From NCBI GenBank assembly GCA_963281155.1, contig CAUJLY010000001.1, positions 6,944,001 to 7,008,000 on the forward strand: a stretch of 64,000 nt of DNA, read 5' to 3'. Origin of the DNA: Rhabditophanes sp. KR3021 (Eukaryota; Nematoda; Chromadorea; Rhabditida; Alloionematidae). Below are positions 48,120 through 58,726 of the stretch, piece after piece. The notes beneath the pieces were generated by a model that saw nothing but the letters and a program-made list of their open reading frames with translations, was not told where the DNA came from and made no database searches. Each line of letters begins with the position of its first letter. Within the stretch, counting starts at the first letter, position 1. The position numbers and the translations under genes are program-made.

Positions 48120-48555
48120 TTAAGCTTTGATTTGAGATAAAGCAAAATGTCTATACTTAGAACATACATATTCCCTTGATGGGATGTGTGCAGTTTCATT
48201 GTCAACTTTCTTAATCCATAAATTAGTTCCGAGGTAAATCATGTTTCTTGGGATGCAGTTAGGGACAAAGGTCGGCTTGAATTTTGAGTATTTTTGTTGG
48301 TTGCGAAGTGATAACAAATACATTGGAAGTGAAAGCATACTCTTGGTATTCAGGATGGCATTTTCTGGTAAGGGCATCGTAGTAGTATAAGCCTACTTTT
48401 TGGTAAGAGAAATTGAGGGATGTGATGTCGAATGAATCAACAAAGTGATCATTAAATGTGATTTCAATTTCGGTGTCTGAACAGTTTTTGAAGGCATTGC
48501 AGGACAAGACTAGTCCACCAACAAAGAAGGCAATCATAAAGAATAGCTTCATCAT
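48120..48555 (-). CDS. Secreted paralogue of the adjacent type I membrane protein
   Basis: Exons 48322-48555 and 48120-48275 give 129 codons: signal peptide (LFFMIAFFVGGLVLSCNA), then NCSDTEIEITFNDHFVD, LNFSYQKVGLYYYDALTRKC, and after the join PTFVPNCIPRNMIYLGTNLW, which aligns with the C-VP-Y-ATYL-D-VW block of the paralogue at 48952-49899. The 46-base GT-AG segment 48276-48321 is assumed to be an intron. However, its sequence also looks like a frame-shifted copy of paralogue coding sequence, so a one-base loss in an A5 run is the alternative. A TATA box at 48666-48673 and an acceptor-like tttttag before the ATG support expression. Function unknown. Confidence 0.5.
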
Positions 48556-48951
48556 CTTAAAATATTTTCTAAAAACAAATAAAAATATAAAAACATCAAG
48601 CCACTCGTTCAGCAAAATCAATGTAAAACGAAGCTAAAATTGTGTAAGTTGGTGAGATCGACTCCTTTATATAGAGACTAATATTGGGGATGTGGTGGAG
48701 CGGCTGTTGACTGAAACTCCTGTACAAAGCATATTTTTGCAGATAGTGTCGTTTTCTATCTGATAAATAGGCAAAAGTGTAATGAGTCATTTGAAAAGAG
48801 ATATTTATACATTTTTATGGCAGAAATGAATAACGAAATATTGCAGATATGAATAAGATTGGTAAACTTATTTTAAAACAAAAAACTTCAAAAGAAATGT
48901 TGTATTTATTGGATGAGATAAAGAAATGGAATGATTTAAAAGTTAAGATAA
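48556..48951. other. Promoter gap of the secreted paralogue
   Basis: About 400 bases between the tandem paralogues. Besides the TATA box at 48666-48673 (minus strand) nothing is seen. Confidence 0.5.
48666..48673 (-). promoter_or_regulatory. TATA box of the secreted paralogue
   Basis: TATATAAA on the minus strand, about 110 bases upstream of the ATG at 48555. The gap fits a short 5' leader with a spliced segment ending tttttag. Confidence 0.45.
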
Positions 48952-49899
48952 TTACTCCTTAGCATTATGATAGTGAAAAGTTTGTTCGGCCGCAATCAAT
49001 TCATTCATTTTCCTGACTTTTAACCAGAAAACAACAATGATTCCAATTAAAATCATGAAAACGATAATTGCAACTCCAAGAATAAAAATATCAATGTGGA
49101 TAAAACCAAAACTATCTTTACATTGGGATGTTCTTTTAGCAGGATGCATTTGCATAAAATCCATTGATGTTTTTGTGATGTTGTGATCTTGTTGGGTAGG
49201 TAAATTGGTGGTGGTAGGACATTCAACAATCTTAGATTCATGTAACAAATCTATTCCATTGGTAGAGAACATGGTCTTGCTGTCAACAATAACAGGAATC
49301 TTTTCATAGCAAATATCTCCAATTTGTTTGGTTCTAACGATCCGTGTGATATTCTTTTGGGTGCATTCGAATTTTAAAACATTATTCTTTTTTACCAAAA
49401 AATCAAAGCCGTCTCTTTCATGGATGCTTTGACGGTAGAAATGACGCACGTATCGGGTGTCAACGTTGCCAATCATATTTAAAACCAATCTATCCATTGA
49501 ACAAATGCTGGAGTAAAGTTCTCTAACATAAGATGATTTTAATCTTTCTCCAATTTCAGTGGGCGGAATGATCCATACATTGTCACGAAGGTAAGTAGCA
49601 TTGTAAGGTACGCAGTCGGGATGGAAGAAAGATGGATTGGTACGATATTTCTTGATTGTAGTCAAAGAAATAATGAGTTCTGGGGAATAAACAGCCAATT
49701 GTCTTTCAAATGAACATGAATCTTGTTGGAAGTCGTAATTAACAAAAATCAAATTGTGATAAGTGAAATCGAGAAAGGCAATACTTTCACATTTATTTAA
49801 AAGAAGAAAAATGGGAGAGGTATTGTTTTCATCAATCAAACAATCTTGGAAGGCATTCACTTTAAAAAAGAACAAAATACAGAACAAATTGAACTTCAT
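48952..49899 (-). CDS. Type I membrane protein, function unknown (paralogue of 48120-48555)
   Basis: Single exon, 315 codons. ATG at 49899 follows an acceptor-like acttttag and opens a signal peptide (FNLFCILFFFKVNA). The ectodomain of about 240 residues has at least nine Cys and N-glycosylation sites, with blocks FLDFTYHNLIFVNYDF, PDCVPYNATYLRDNVW and SSICSMDRLVLNMIGN. Near the C-terminus is one membrane helix (DIFILGVAIIVFMILIGIIVVFW), then KVRKMNE and a short tail. Shorter relative lies 400 bases downstream. A TATAAAAA box lies near 49990 on the minus strand. I do not recognise the ectodomain; it could be a receptor or adhesion protein. Confidence 0.6.
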   Translation of the reverse strand: MKFNLFCILFFFKVNAFQDCLIDENNTSPIFLLLNKCESIAFLDFTYHNLIFVNYDFQQDSCSFERQLAVYSPELIISLTTIKKYRTNPSFFHPDCVPYNATYLRDNVWIIPPTEIGERLKSSYVRELYSSICSMDRLVLNMIGNVDTRYVRHFYRQSIHERDGFDFLVKKNNVLKFECTQKNITRIVRTKQIGDICYEKIPVIVDSKTMFSTNGIDLLHESKIVECPTTTNLPTQQDHNITKTSMDFMQMHPAKRTSQCKDSFGFIHIDIFILGVAIIVFMILIGIIVVFWLKVRKMNELIAAEQTFHYHNAKE

Positions 49900-50667
49900 T
49901 GCAAAATATCTAAAAGTAACCAAATGTTAATGAAATAGAAAGTTAAGGCGATAGAAGTTTATAAAATGAATTGTAGGAAGGGAATGTATTTTTATACATC
50001 TTTTGCCATCACCTTACCAAATGTTTATGTCAACTTGAGAACATAAACATTTTCTATACAAATGTCAACGGTTTCTTTTGCCATTAGATGATTCGCTATT
50101 TCCTTTGTTCACATTAATATGTCTTTGTGTGACAGGTTATTATTCAAAAACACATTAGAATCATAATTTGAATGTTTTTTTCATAACAAAGAGCAATCAG
50201 ATAAAATCTTAAATATACAAACATTCGTTTTAATTAAACAAAAGTTATAAACATTTGAAAGATGTCTTCAAATTATTCTATGCAAATGGTGTTAGCGGCT
50301 TATCAAATAAAACTTATCAAGATTTAAGTTCTTCTAAATTAACTGTTTATAATGAAGTTACTTTGTATATCATGTGAATTTTTATTAAATGAAAGGTATA
50401 TGTTAAATAAAATAATATAAACAATTCTGCATCAACTTTTTTTTCAACTCTTTACAATCTGAATTAAATGCCGACGTCTTTAGGTTTTAAACTTGCATTA
50501 ATTATGATATTAAAAAACAATTATTTTCAACATATTTAGTCATAAGGTAAAATTAAGTTAACAAAAACAATAATTACTCAAAAATTCAACGACTACATTT
50601 TAGTAAACACGAGTAATTACAAAAATTATCTTTAATTAATGCAAATTAGGTGGTGTAATAAGTTAAT
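49900..50667. other. Divergent spacer
   Basis: About 770 bases between the type I membrane protein and a plus-strand receptor. AT-rich, presumably both promoters; no gene seen. Confidence 0.5.
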
Positions 50668-51663
50668 ATGATAAAATTATTTAATAAATTCAGTTGTAAA
50701 ATGGTTGAATTGAATGCTGTCGACATTGGTTTGATATCTTTAAATGGATCTGCTATACTCTTTCATTTGTTTTTATTGTGCGCTATTTTAAATCTGCCCT
50801 ATCTAAAAAGTGCGTTTGGAGCAATTCTATTTGTTCTATCTGCGAGTGAAGTTTTGAGACTTATAGTATCTATTTTATTTGAAACATTGAAAGGAGTAAT
50901 TTTTCCTCCCAAGAATACATATCCAGTAGGCATAAATACTTATATATTTAGCTATATTCAAACAATTCTTGTTCAAGTTATCAATTTCAGTCACTTATGT
51001 TTGCCATTAAATCGTCTACTTTCAATTTATACACCTTTCTTTTACCACAGAACGTTTAATAATAATAAATGTGTAGCAACTGTTTTTGCTACATTACCAA
51101 TAATTATTTCAATTCTAATTTACTCGCCCTATTTTTTTGATGAATCTTGTAGAACTTACTACGATGCTCTTACTAAATCAAGATGGACAGAACAAACTAC
51201 AAATGAAACATATAATCTTATGATAAACTTAATTAATTACAGTATTATCGCTTTTTGTTTTATCTCCGACATATTCATATTAAGGCATATTTTCAACAAT
51301 ACTAGCCAACATCGTCAAAGCCAAGCCCACAACAATTCAACTCCAACTTCGTGGTATTCCAAAAAAGAAAACAAATTCGCCATTCAATGTTTATCTCAAA
51401 ATTTTCTCCTGTTATTCAGGTACTTAATAGGTACAACAATCGCACTCATGTACAGTTATAAACATGGATCCGGAATAGTCCATGCCTTCATCTTTTCCTC
51501 CTGTTACCTAATTCAACCTATCATCTTAATCATATTTTGTCCAGATATCTCAATTTTGTTAACCAAAATAAAAACAAAGTTAATTCACTTATTAAACAAA
51601 GTTTGGTGCCAGGCAAATAATGTTGTTATCCCTAAACAAATTAGTTTGCCGCATGATACGTGA
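50668..51663 (+). CDS. Nematode 7TM receptor-like protein (Srx-like)
   Basis: Single exon, 331 codons, ATG at 50668 (a second in-frame ATG at 50701 is possible and would remove an 11-residue leader). Seven hydrophobic segments: LNGSAILFHLFLLCAIL, FGAILFVLSASEVLRLIV, IQTILVQVINFSHLCLPL, VFATLPIIISILIYSPYF, LINYSIIAFCFISDIFIL, NFLLLFRYLIGTTIALMY and the last near IFSSCYLIQPIILIIF. The NRLLSIYTPFFY motif after helix 3 resembles the NR-x-x-x-I-x-x-P motif of class x receptors and rhodopsin-like GPCRs. The third cytosolic loop carries ENKFAIQCLSQN. Ligand unknown; classification tentative. Confidence 0.65.
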   Translation: MIKLFNKFSCKMVELNAVDIGLISLNGSAILFHLFLLCAILNLPYLKSAFGAILFVLSASEVLRLIVSILFETLKGVIFPPKNTYPVGINTYIFSYIQTILVQVINFSHLCLPLNRLLSIYTPFFYHRTFNNNKCVATVFATLPIIISILIYSPYFFDESCRTYYDALTKSRWTEQTTNETYNLMINLINYSIIAFCFISDIFILRHIFNNTSQHRQSQAHNNSTPTSWYSKKENKFAIQCLSQNFLLLFRYLIGTTIALMYSYKHGSGIVHAFIFSSCYLIQPIILIIFCPDISILLTKIKTKLIHLLNKVWCQANNVVIPKQISLPHDT

Positions 51664-52075
51664 AATCTATAAATAACTTGTTAAATTACAATGTGTTTGC
51701 ATGGGAAAGGAATATTCTGTTTATTAATTGAATAAATTATTTTGATACATTTATTGTCACCGCGATATAGATTGATTTGAAGTTGCTTCTAGCTGATTTT
51801 TACATTTTGTGCATGCGTTGGAAGATATCTCAAAATTATTGTAAAAGAATATATAATTAACTAATCTTTTTAAAAGTATGTTTAAATTTAGTCTATTTAA
51901 AAATGTACTAATAAATTTGTTACAAAAAATGACCATCATGTAACAATTCTTTTAAGTTGACCATTCACCAATTCATCGTGCTAGGGTATATCTTCCGTAA
52001 AGGCTTACGTTGCTTTACAATCAAACTAGTCATTTTATTTTACAGTATTATCATCAAATTGGTGTCTAGTACAAA
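51664..52075. other. Spacer upstream of V-ATPase C
   Basis: About 410 bases; end of the receptor transcript and the V-ATPase C promoter. Nothing else seen. Confidence 0.5.
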
Positions 52076-53356
52076 ATGCATTCAAAAATTCCGGAATTGT
52101 GGTTGATTTCTGTACCAGGAGACAGGACAGCGCATGAAGCTTACGAAAAATTAGAAAAGGCAACGCATAATTGTTCAAGCAACCATAAATTCAACATCCC
52201 TGAGTTAAAGGTTGGAACTCTCGATCAATTAGTTGGGTTGTCTGATGACTTGGCTAAACTTGATGCTGCAGCTGAATGGTAAATCATCGCTATCAATTTT
52301 TAAAATTCATATTTTTTAGTGTAACAAGAAAACTTGTGGGATATTTCGGAGAAGTTCTTAAAGATGAAGAGGATAAATTAAGTGAAAATTTGATGATTGG
52401 CGGAAGTATGTTTTAGACAAATGAACTTTAAATTAAAGTGTTTTTTTAGAAGACATTCACACCTACGTCACAAAATTTCAGTGGGAAGGTGGCAAATATC
52501 CAAGGCAACAGTCACTCAAAGTGTTAAGTGAAATTCTAGCTAAACAAGTTTCTCAAATCGAACATGATTTAAAGACAAAGTCCCACAACTACTCTGCTCT
52601 CAAAACTAATTTGAGCCACATTGATCGCAAGGCAACGTAAGTTCTTAATCGTCTTAGCCATTATAATATCTTTCAAGTGGATCGTTGGCAACCAGAGATT
52701 TGAGCGATTTGGTCAAAGCCGAAGACTTTGTTCTAAATTCGGAATATATGCAAACTCTTCTGGTAGTTGTTCCTAAGATTCGTGCTGAGGAATGGGAGGC
52801 TACATATTCTACTTTTGCCTGCATGGTTGTTCCAGGATCAAATAGAAAACTGCACAAGGACGCTGAAAATTATCTTTACTCTGTCACATTATTCAAGAAG
52901 GTAATTGATGAGTGGAAAATCAAGTGTCGCGAGAAGAAATTTGTTGTCCTTGACTTCGTATACGATGAAGCGACAATGATGCTTGGTAAATCCAATCGCG
53001 AAAGATTGGTACAAGAAATTCACCGACAGCATGCCCCGATTGTGCGCTGGCTCAAAATTAACTTTGCTGAAATTTACTCAGCATACATTCACATCAAATG
53101 TATGCGAGTCTTTATTGAATCAGTCTTAACATATGGTCTGCCTATTAATTTTCAAGCTCTTATTATGGAACCACACAAGGGGACGACCAAGAAAGTTAGA
53201 CATGAACTACTGAAACTTTATGGCCATTTGGATGACCATGTTCCAGGACATGTTGATGCATATGAAGATATGCCTACTTTGAAAGCATTGGGAATTCATG
53301 ACTATTATCCATATGTCTATTCCAATGTCGTCGTTGACTTTACTGCTCAAAAATGA
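52076..53356 (+). CDS. vha-11: V-type proton ATPase subunit C
   Basis: Peripheral-stalk subunit of the V1 sector, needed for assembly of the proton pump. Exons 52076-52278, 52320-52405, 52450-52636 and 52678-53356 give 384 codons, the standard length. Conserved blocks: [19 protein letters not shown] at the start, [83 protein letters not shown] and the end [13 protein letters not shown]. All four exon joins hold frame. The only clear housekeeping gene in the 43-59 kb accessory zone. Confidence 0.95.
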
Positions 53357-53819
53357 AAAATTTCGACAGCATTCCGGATTTGCCACGAAACAAGTGATGT
53401 CACTTAGAAAATAAAACTTTCCTACAAATATTCTATTGCCCATATATTTAATTAGTATAATTATCGTAAATAAAAGTTTAAGATATTATACATTGTTTCA
53501 TTTTGTCTGTGAATAGATTAAATTTTGCAAGCTAAACGTTTAGTCTGAAGCACAATTAGTATATGATGGCAAACAAGATGGCAAAACTTATCTATAATTA
53601 TATCTTAGAAGGCAATGGTTATTAGTATGAGTAGTTAAGATTGATGTCGGTGTCTTTCGCAACTTGATCATGCGGTGTAGGCGTTTTCGGCAACAATTTC
53701 GCGCTTTAGAGTAGAAAGCTAAACAATGTAGCAACAGCTACTTAATTCCAAATTTAAAATAGTATAAATGGGAATAAATATCTTATTTAGTTCATTACAT
53801 TAAGTCATTTCCAATAAAA
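53357..53819. other. Spacer between V-ATPase C and the tail-anchored protein gene
   Basis: About 460 bases. Polyadenylation-type AATAAA at 53409-53414 region; TATAAATG at 53763-53770, 50 bases before the next ATG. Nothing else seen. Confidence 0.5.
53763..53770 (+). promoter_or_regulatory. TATA box of the tail-anchored protein gene
   Basis: TATAAATG lies 50 bases upstream of the ATG at 53820, leaving a 5' leader of about 20-25 bases if transcription starts at the usual distance. Confidence 0.45.
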
Positions 53820-54734
53820 ATGAGCCATACTCCTACTACGCCCGATGAATGGACCATTGTCGCTGATTGTTCCGGTCCTTCAGCCAAAGAACCTTATTCT
53901 ACAAATGACCTTATCGAAACAACAACTGATACTACAGTAAAATGTAATATCTTTTTCACTGAACAAGAAGCTCTCTACAAATCATTCATTGATAAGTTTC
54001 CTATGTATGCTCAAATTTTTGGTAAGACTGAGGAAGATGTTAGTGTTGTGGAAAAGGAAGGTTTTTGTATTATTAGTATCGGAGATAGATTTCCAGAGGT
54101 TGTTGAGTATATTGAAGAAATACCCACTTCTTTGGATGAAGTTGTTAAGGATACCCCAACTTTAGGTGAGATTATTACAGGTGCTGCAACTTCGGATTCT
54201 ATTGTCGCTGAAACACCAGCATTGGATCAAGTTAAAAGGCATTGCGTTAATGATGTTTATTCACCAACTTTGCATCTGATTGAAGAAAACAACGTTTTAA
54301 CTATGGGGGAAGAAGTCAATCTAATTGTTATGAATGGGAAAAATACATGGAAAACTGAAATTGAAGCAGAGCTTCGAAATGGAACTGAAGAAGAATGCCA
54401 CATTGAATGGAGAACTGAGTGCCAAGGTCAAACCGAAGCAGGGCGCCAAAATAAATGGGAAACTGATAGCGAGAGGGGAAGGCAAACTGAAAGTACAACT
54501 AAAGTCACGGTTAATGTTGAAGAATCTCAAAGTAAAGAAAACATTCAAGGATGTGAGGTTGCTAAAATTACAGAAAATGTTAATTTCGATGAAGAAGATT
54601 TGTTCATGGAACCCGATTTCATCAAATTTTATACCAAATTAAGTATTATAGGTACTACTATTGCCCTTTTATTTGGATTCCCCTTACTTACAATTATTCT
54701 TGCATTAGCTTTCTTTATTTTCATCTTCCAATGA
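53820..54734 (+). CDS. Acidic tail-anchored membrane protein, function unknown
   Basis: Single exon, 304 codons, no signal peptide. Residues 1-160 are Thr/Glu/Asp-rich, with EALYKSFIDKFPMYAQIFG and repeated ETPALDQV / DTPTLGEI segments. Residues about 175-240 are a Glu/Gln/Thr/Arg-rich run (NGTEEECHIEWRTECQGQ) with short repeats. The C-terminus is a membrane helix pair or one long helix (IIGTTIALLFGFPLLTIILA) ending at the last residues, FFIFIFQ, so the protein is probably tail-anchored, facing the cytosol. I do not recognise the family. A second, basic reading frame inside (54334-54642) is a shadow. Confidence 0.6.
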   Translation: MSHTPTTPDEWTIVADCSGPSAKEPYSTNDLIETTTDTTVKCNIFFTEQEALYKSFIDKFPMYAQIFGKTEEDVSVVEKEGFCIISIGDRFPEVVEYIEEIPTSLDEVVKDTPTLGEIITGAATSDSIVAETPALDQVKRHCVNDVYSPTLHLIEENNVLTMGEEVNLIVMNGKNTWKTEIEAELRNGTEEECHIEWRTECQGQTEAGRQNKWETDSERGRQTESTTKVTVNVEESQSKENIQGCEVAKITENVNFDEEDLFMEPDFIKFYTKLSIIGTTIALLFGFPLLTIILALAFFIFIFQ

Positions 54735-55058
54735 GCGTAATCCTTCTTTTTTGATTATCTAATGCTTCCAACGACCATGCAATATCCTTATAATTGTGTT
54801 TATTTATTTTTTAAAAATCATACTTTGTCACTTTTTTCTGATTATTTTATCTTAATAATTGTGTTCATTTATTTTTCCGCTGATCATGGTCTGTCTTTAT
54901 TATATTTAGCTTATTTAAGTCTTTTGCCAATCAAGCTCAATCTCTTTTAATTATTAATGGTAAACAATTTTATTATGGAATTTAAAGTACAAAAATAAAA
55001 ATAATTTATTTAACCAAAAACACTTTGTGTTATTATTCAAAATCCTTCTTATTATTTC
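54735..55058. other. Convergent spacer
   Basis: About 320 bases between two convergent genes, AT-rich with AATAAA-type signals. Nothing else seen. Confidence 0.5.
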
Positions 55059-56537
55059 TCAAGCACTAGTTTCTCTAAAATGATGACTTTGTGAGCCAAA
55101 GCTTGGTTGATATGATCTTACGGGCTGTGAATACTGGACACGGTTATCATATGAACCAAATTTAGCATCATTTGTATTGATAATTTGTCTATTCCTCGAT
55201 TCAATTTGATTATACTGAGGTGGCTGAACAAAGTATTCTTGTTGACGACTAGAAAGTTGATTTATTTGGAATTAAAAATAATTAACAAGCAAAGATAGGC
55301 AGTTTATTAATATATAAAAAACATAGGAATCAGTTAAAAAAGGTAAGCAGATCAATCTGAAAATGACAAAAAAACGAAAAAAATTTGATAAAAATAGACA
55401 TTTTAAAATTGAGAATCCATTAAATGCATACAATATTCAACGCCACCATATATTCATTCACAATCAAAGGTACTATTAAATACAATATCTATTTAACCTA
55501 CACTCTACTTCCGAATGAAGGAGTGTTGATAGGGCCAGGATTATAACTGAAAGAATTATTGAGTTGTGCAGCATTTCCTGATCTTGGTTGGGCAGGGTAT
55601 GAGAAGGCATTTTCGGGTTTAGAGGTGGTGAAGGGCGTGTGATTGTATGCCGGGCGGGTATCGACGACGGCGCCAGAAGATACTCCGAATGTTTTGAATC
55701 CATTAACTAGTTCTCTACAAGGTGACGAGGTTGTTATAATTGGTAAGGAGAAGATATAGATATGTATGAGGCTTAAGCAGGTTAGATAAGTGAGATCGGA
55801 CTTCAAGACTTGTGAGCAGGCATGAATTAAAAGCAAAAGGGACTGGCGTGTTTAACACAAATCAAAACTTACTTTGCACTATCTTTTGAGAAGAATTTGT
55901 AGGTTGTGGCAAGGGTACAGATAAAAGCAAACATCCAAGCTATCGTTCCCAACAAATGAATATAGAAGGCGTAACCGATTCTCTGTTCATAAGTTCCAAC
56001 CATTCCTTGTACGAATCGATTGTCAACTCTATTAGCAGCCAAGAAGAAAACTCCATCAGCGATAAGTGAACAAATCATAGCAATAAATAAGGAGATAGAA
56101 AAGACGAAGGCACATTGTGGGTAGCAAGGAGCACAGACTCCTGTACAAATTGAAATAAATCCACAGAAAGCCCCGAAAATAATAAAAAAGAGGACAATCT
56201 TGTGCCAGTACCAGAATCTGTGATGTTCAGATTCCCCAGCTGCTCCATCCTGATCGATATTATTTAAAGTGTTCTCGATCACCATTTCAGCAGAGTTATC
56301 AAACTTCTGCATACAATGCAAGGGAGTCTCATCATAAAAATCTCCTACTGCCACAACATGTTTTTCTGCCCTAACGCAATCCCACCAAAGACCATGCTGA
56401 TGTTCAGCTCGAAATTCACGAATATCAACGACTTGCCAAGCTGGTGAAAAAGCACCTCCCAGTGTCAATGCCAATCCCAACACAATAAATACAATCGACA
56501 ATATCAGAAGAATTTTCTGAGTTATAGTGGAAGTCAT
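55059..56537 (-). CDS. Clc-like tetraspan membrane protein
   Basis: Claudin-related family of nematodes (PF07062, with C. elegans clc-like and nsy-4 relatives), which shape ion barriers or modify channels. Exons 55873-56537, 55502-55714 and 55059-55248 give 355 codons. TM1 (ILLILSIVFIVLGLALTLGG), first extracellular loop with the claudin-type W..GLWWDC signature (HGLWWDCVRAE), TM2 (IVLFFIIFGAFCGFISI), TM3 (CAFVFSISLFIAMICSLIA), TM4 (YIHLLGTIAWMFAFICTLA). The cytosolic tail of about 135 residues, from the second and third exons, is rich in Pro, Ser, Gln and Asn with repeated FGS and SYP elements. The donor at 55501 (AGT|gtaggt) is weaker than the rest. Confidence 0.85.
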
Positions 56538-57218
56538 TTTGTGGTTAATCCAAATACAAAGAGATCTTTTGGAAGATGTATAATACTACTATTTAGGTAG
56601 ATCCAAAGCAATGGGTGTCTAAAATAGATTAATTAATTATATTTGAACAAACGTAACGATGATCTGAATATTTAAGTCAGATCACTTACTTCGGATAAGT
56701 TGATTTATTTAAATAAAACGATAAATGGTGTGAAAAGAAAGCACTACGTTGAATGAATGTGTGGAATTCATTAAGTGTACTTAATACATGGAATTGTATA
56801 TAGTTAGTGTTACTAGCCAACCGTTGTTATGACTTTTATGTTGTTGTGCAGTCAATTTTAATCATATTTGAAACGAAAGGTAATAAAAGTTAGTGGATAT
56901 CAATAAAATTTTTAATATGAACTTTTAGTGGATTAAGGCTAAAATATATTAAATCAATCTGTTTTGGATAGGAATTACAAAATCCATAAATAACAACATC
57001 CTTTAATTGACAAAAAATATACGTTTCGTCAATCATATAATAGATGTCTGTAAATAAAGAATAGGCAAAACAAGTTTTCCTTACACAACATATTTAAGTA
57101 TATTCAGTAATGCAAATACGAACATTAAATTTTGTTTTGATGTCAAATAATTGGTGTATATCTGTATTTTTGTAAATGAAACTTTAAGAAGGTATAAAAT
57201 GAGTTTGGAAATGGATAA
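56538..57218. other. Promoter region of the Clc-like gene and gene-poor spacer
   Basis: About 680 bases, AT-rich. The right end carries TATAAAA at 57193-57199, facing the plus-strand remnant that follows. Confidence 0.45.
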
Positions 57219-57438
57219 AGACACGCATTATCCTTCAAAATAATAAAAATAGATATAGATACATTCGAGTCATTCAACCTAGAGGTATCCAAAAATCAGG
57301 CAGCAGATGGGTTTGACATTACCAACCAAAAAAGGGAATTTAAACCATCTCATGAATAACCTTACTCAGTAGACTTAAAGGATTTTATAGATGACGACGG
57401 TCGCCTAGTCAAAATTCGAAGAATAACACTCTCACATG
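57219..57438 (+). pseudogene. Coding remnant with in-frame TAA, behind a TATA box
   Basis: After TATAAAA at 57193-57199 the frame is open from 57219: TFESFNLEVSKNQAADGFD, TNQKREFKPSHE, TAA at 57357-57359, then in the same frame PYSVDLKDFIDDDGRLVKIR and a donor (CATG|gtaggt) at 57439. There is no ATG in frame. Likely the first exon of a dead secreted-protein gene. Family unknown. Confidence 0.4.
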
Positions 57439-58004
57439 GTAGGTAACAAAAATGTAGTATAAATTGTAGGCTGGGTAGAGCAAAAATAGCAAGGTGTATT
57501 GGTTGAAAATTGTCAATCGTCATTCGTATTTGTGTGTTATAAAATATTATCGTTATTTGGCGCTTCCTTCAGCCAAAAGTGAGGAGAGATCATGATTGGA
57601 ATGGCCTTGGGAAGTTGGGTTTGTCGTTGCGATTTCAACTTTAGATTGTTTTTAAGAAGTAGAGTGAGGATATTTGTGTAGATGTTGAGAGTTCAAAATT
57701 AAACTATTCTGAACATGCTTTTGTTTGTATATAATTTTGTACGTATTTCTATATTTGTACATTTGATGGGTATAATAAAGATTAATCAAAAAACATTGTA
57801 TTGTCTATTAGGTGCTGTGAAACATAAATAACCATTTTCGATCAGATAATGATATTAAAATAAATATGTTTAATAACCATTACATAAAAGGAGATGTGTT
57901 GTTGCGAAAGATAGTTTTTATAAGGTAGCAGTGATCAGATTTAACTTATGATTATAAACAAAAGTTGTCAATAAAATTTTAAGGTCGTAGGTTAAAAAGA
58001 AAGG

Positions 58005-58227
58005 ATGACTCACTTAACCAAAGATGAAGTCAACTAATAGAGGAAACGTGATTTAAAAAGATCAAAACAAGAGCTTACTTGCAGCAGTTGCCCTAAAAGC
58101 AGCTTTAGTAGTAGCCAATAGATGAAAAGACACACAACAAATATTCAATTGAAAGGTACGAACAAAGGGCAATTGACCATGAAAATATGGATGGAAACAA
58201 TTACTGCAAATATGCGTTTATAAACAA
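58005..58227 (+). pseudogene. Degraded coding remnant ending at a good donor
   Basis: From an ATG at 58005 several frames look partly protein-like but each has stops. The clearest ends KYSIERYEQRAIDHENMDG, NNYCKYAFIN at the strong donor AACAA|gtaagt (58228). Just upstream in that frame, TAA and three TAG codons replace what could have been Gln codons in a Gln-rich run. No family recognised. Confidence 0.35.
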
Positions 58228-58726
58228 GTAAGTATATTAAAAGCATGTCTAAATAGGGATAATCTGTGTTTGGAAACACTAAATAGCTTATGATATTGAA
58301 TGATTTTGACAACATGAATAAAGTAATGAAAAGTTATGTTAAATTTTGAAGTACTACCACACTTTTTGTCAAAGACTCATTTACTTTGGGAAGTCTATTT
58401 AAATACATCCATTGATAAGGAATTCAAGTGATTCTCAAAAAGAAGTTGATTTTTCCTTTGATAGTTCAAGTTGTGATATAAATATGGTTGGGGGTAAGTT
58501 AAACAAACAACTATATAATTATAGATATTATAACTATAAATGTTATCTTTTTGGCACCATACGACTGTCTATTCAAATATATAATTACCTGCTCTGACAA
58601 AGGGGCAAGATAAATTAACCGAAAAGTCAATAGCTTTTTGATTTATGTGACTGGTAGTAAGATTGTGCCCTAAAAGTGCCTTATTACGAAAGCTAAATAA
58701 AAGGAGCGGTTTCTTTCAAATATAAA

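Noticed and set aside
54334..54642. Lys-rich ORF overlapping the tail-anchored protein gene
   Set aside because: It is the shifted frame of a Glu/Gln-rich coding region, which always gives Lys/Arg-rich shadows.
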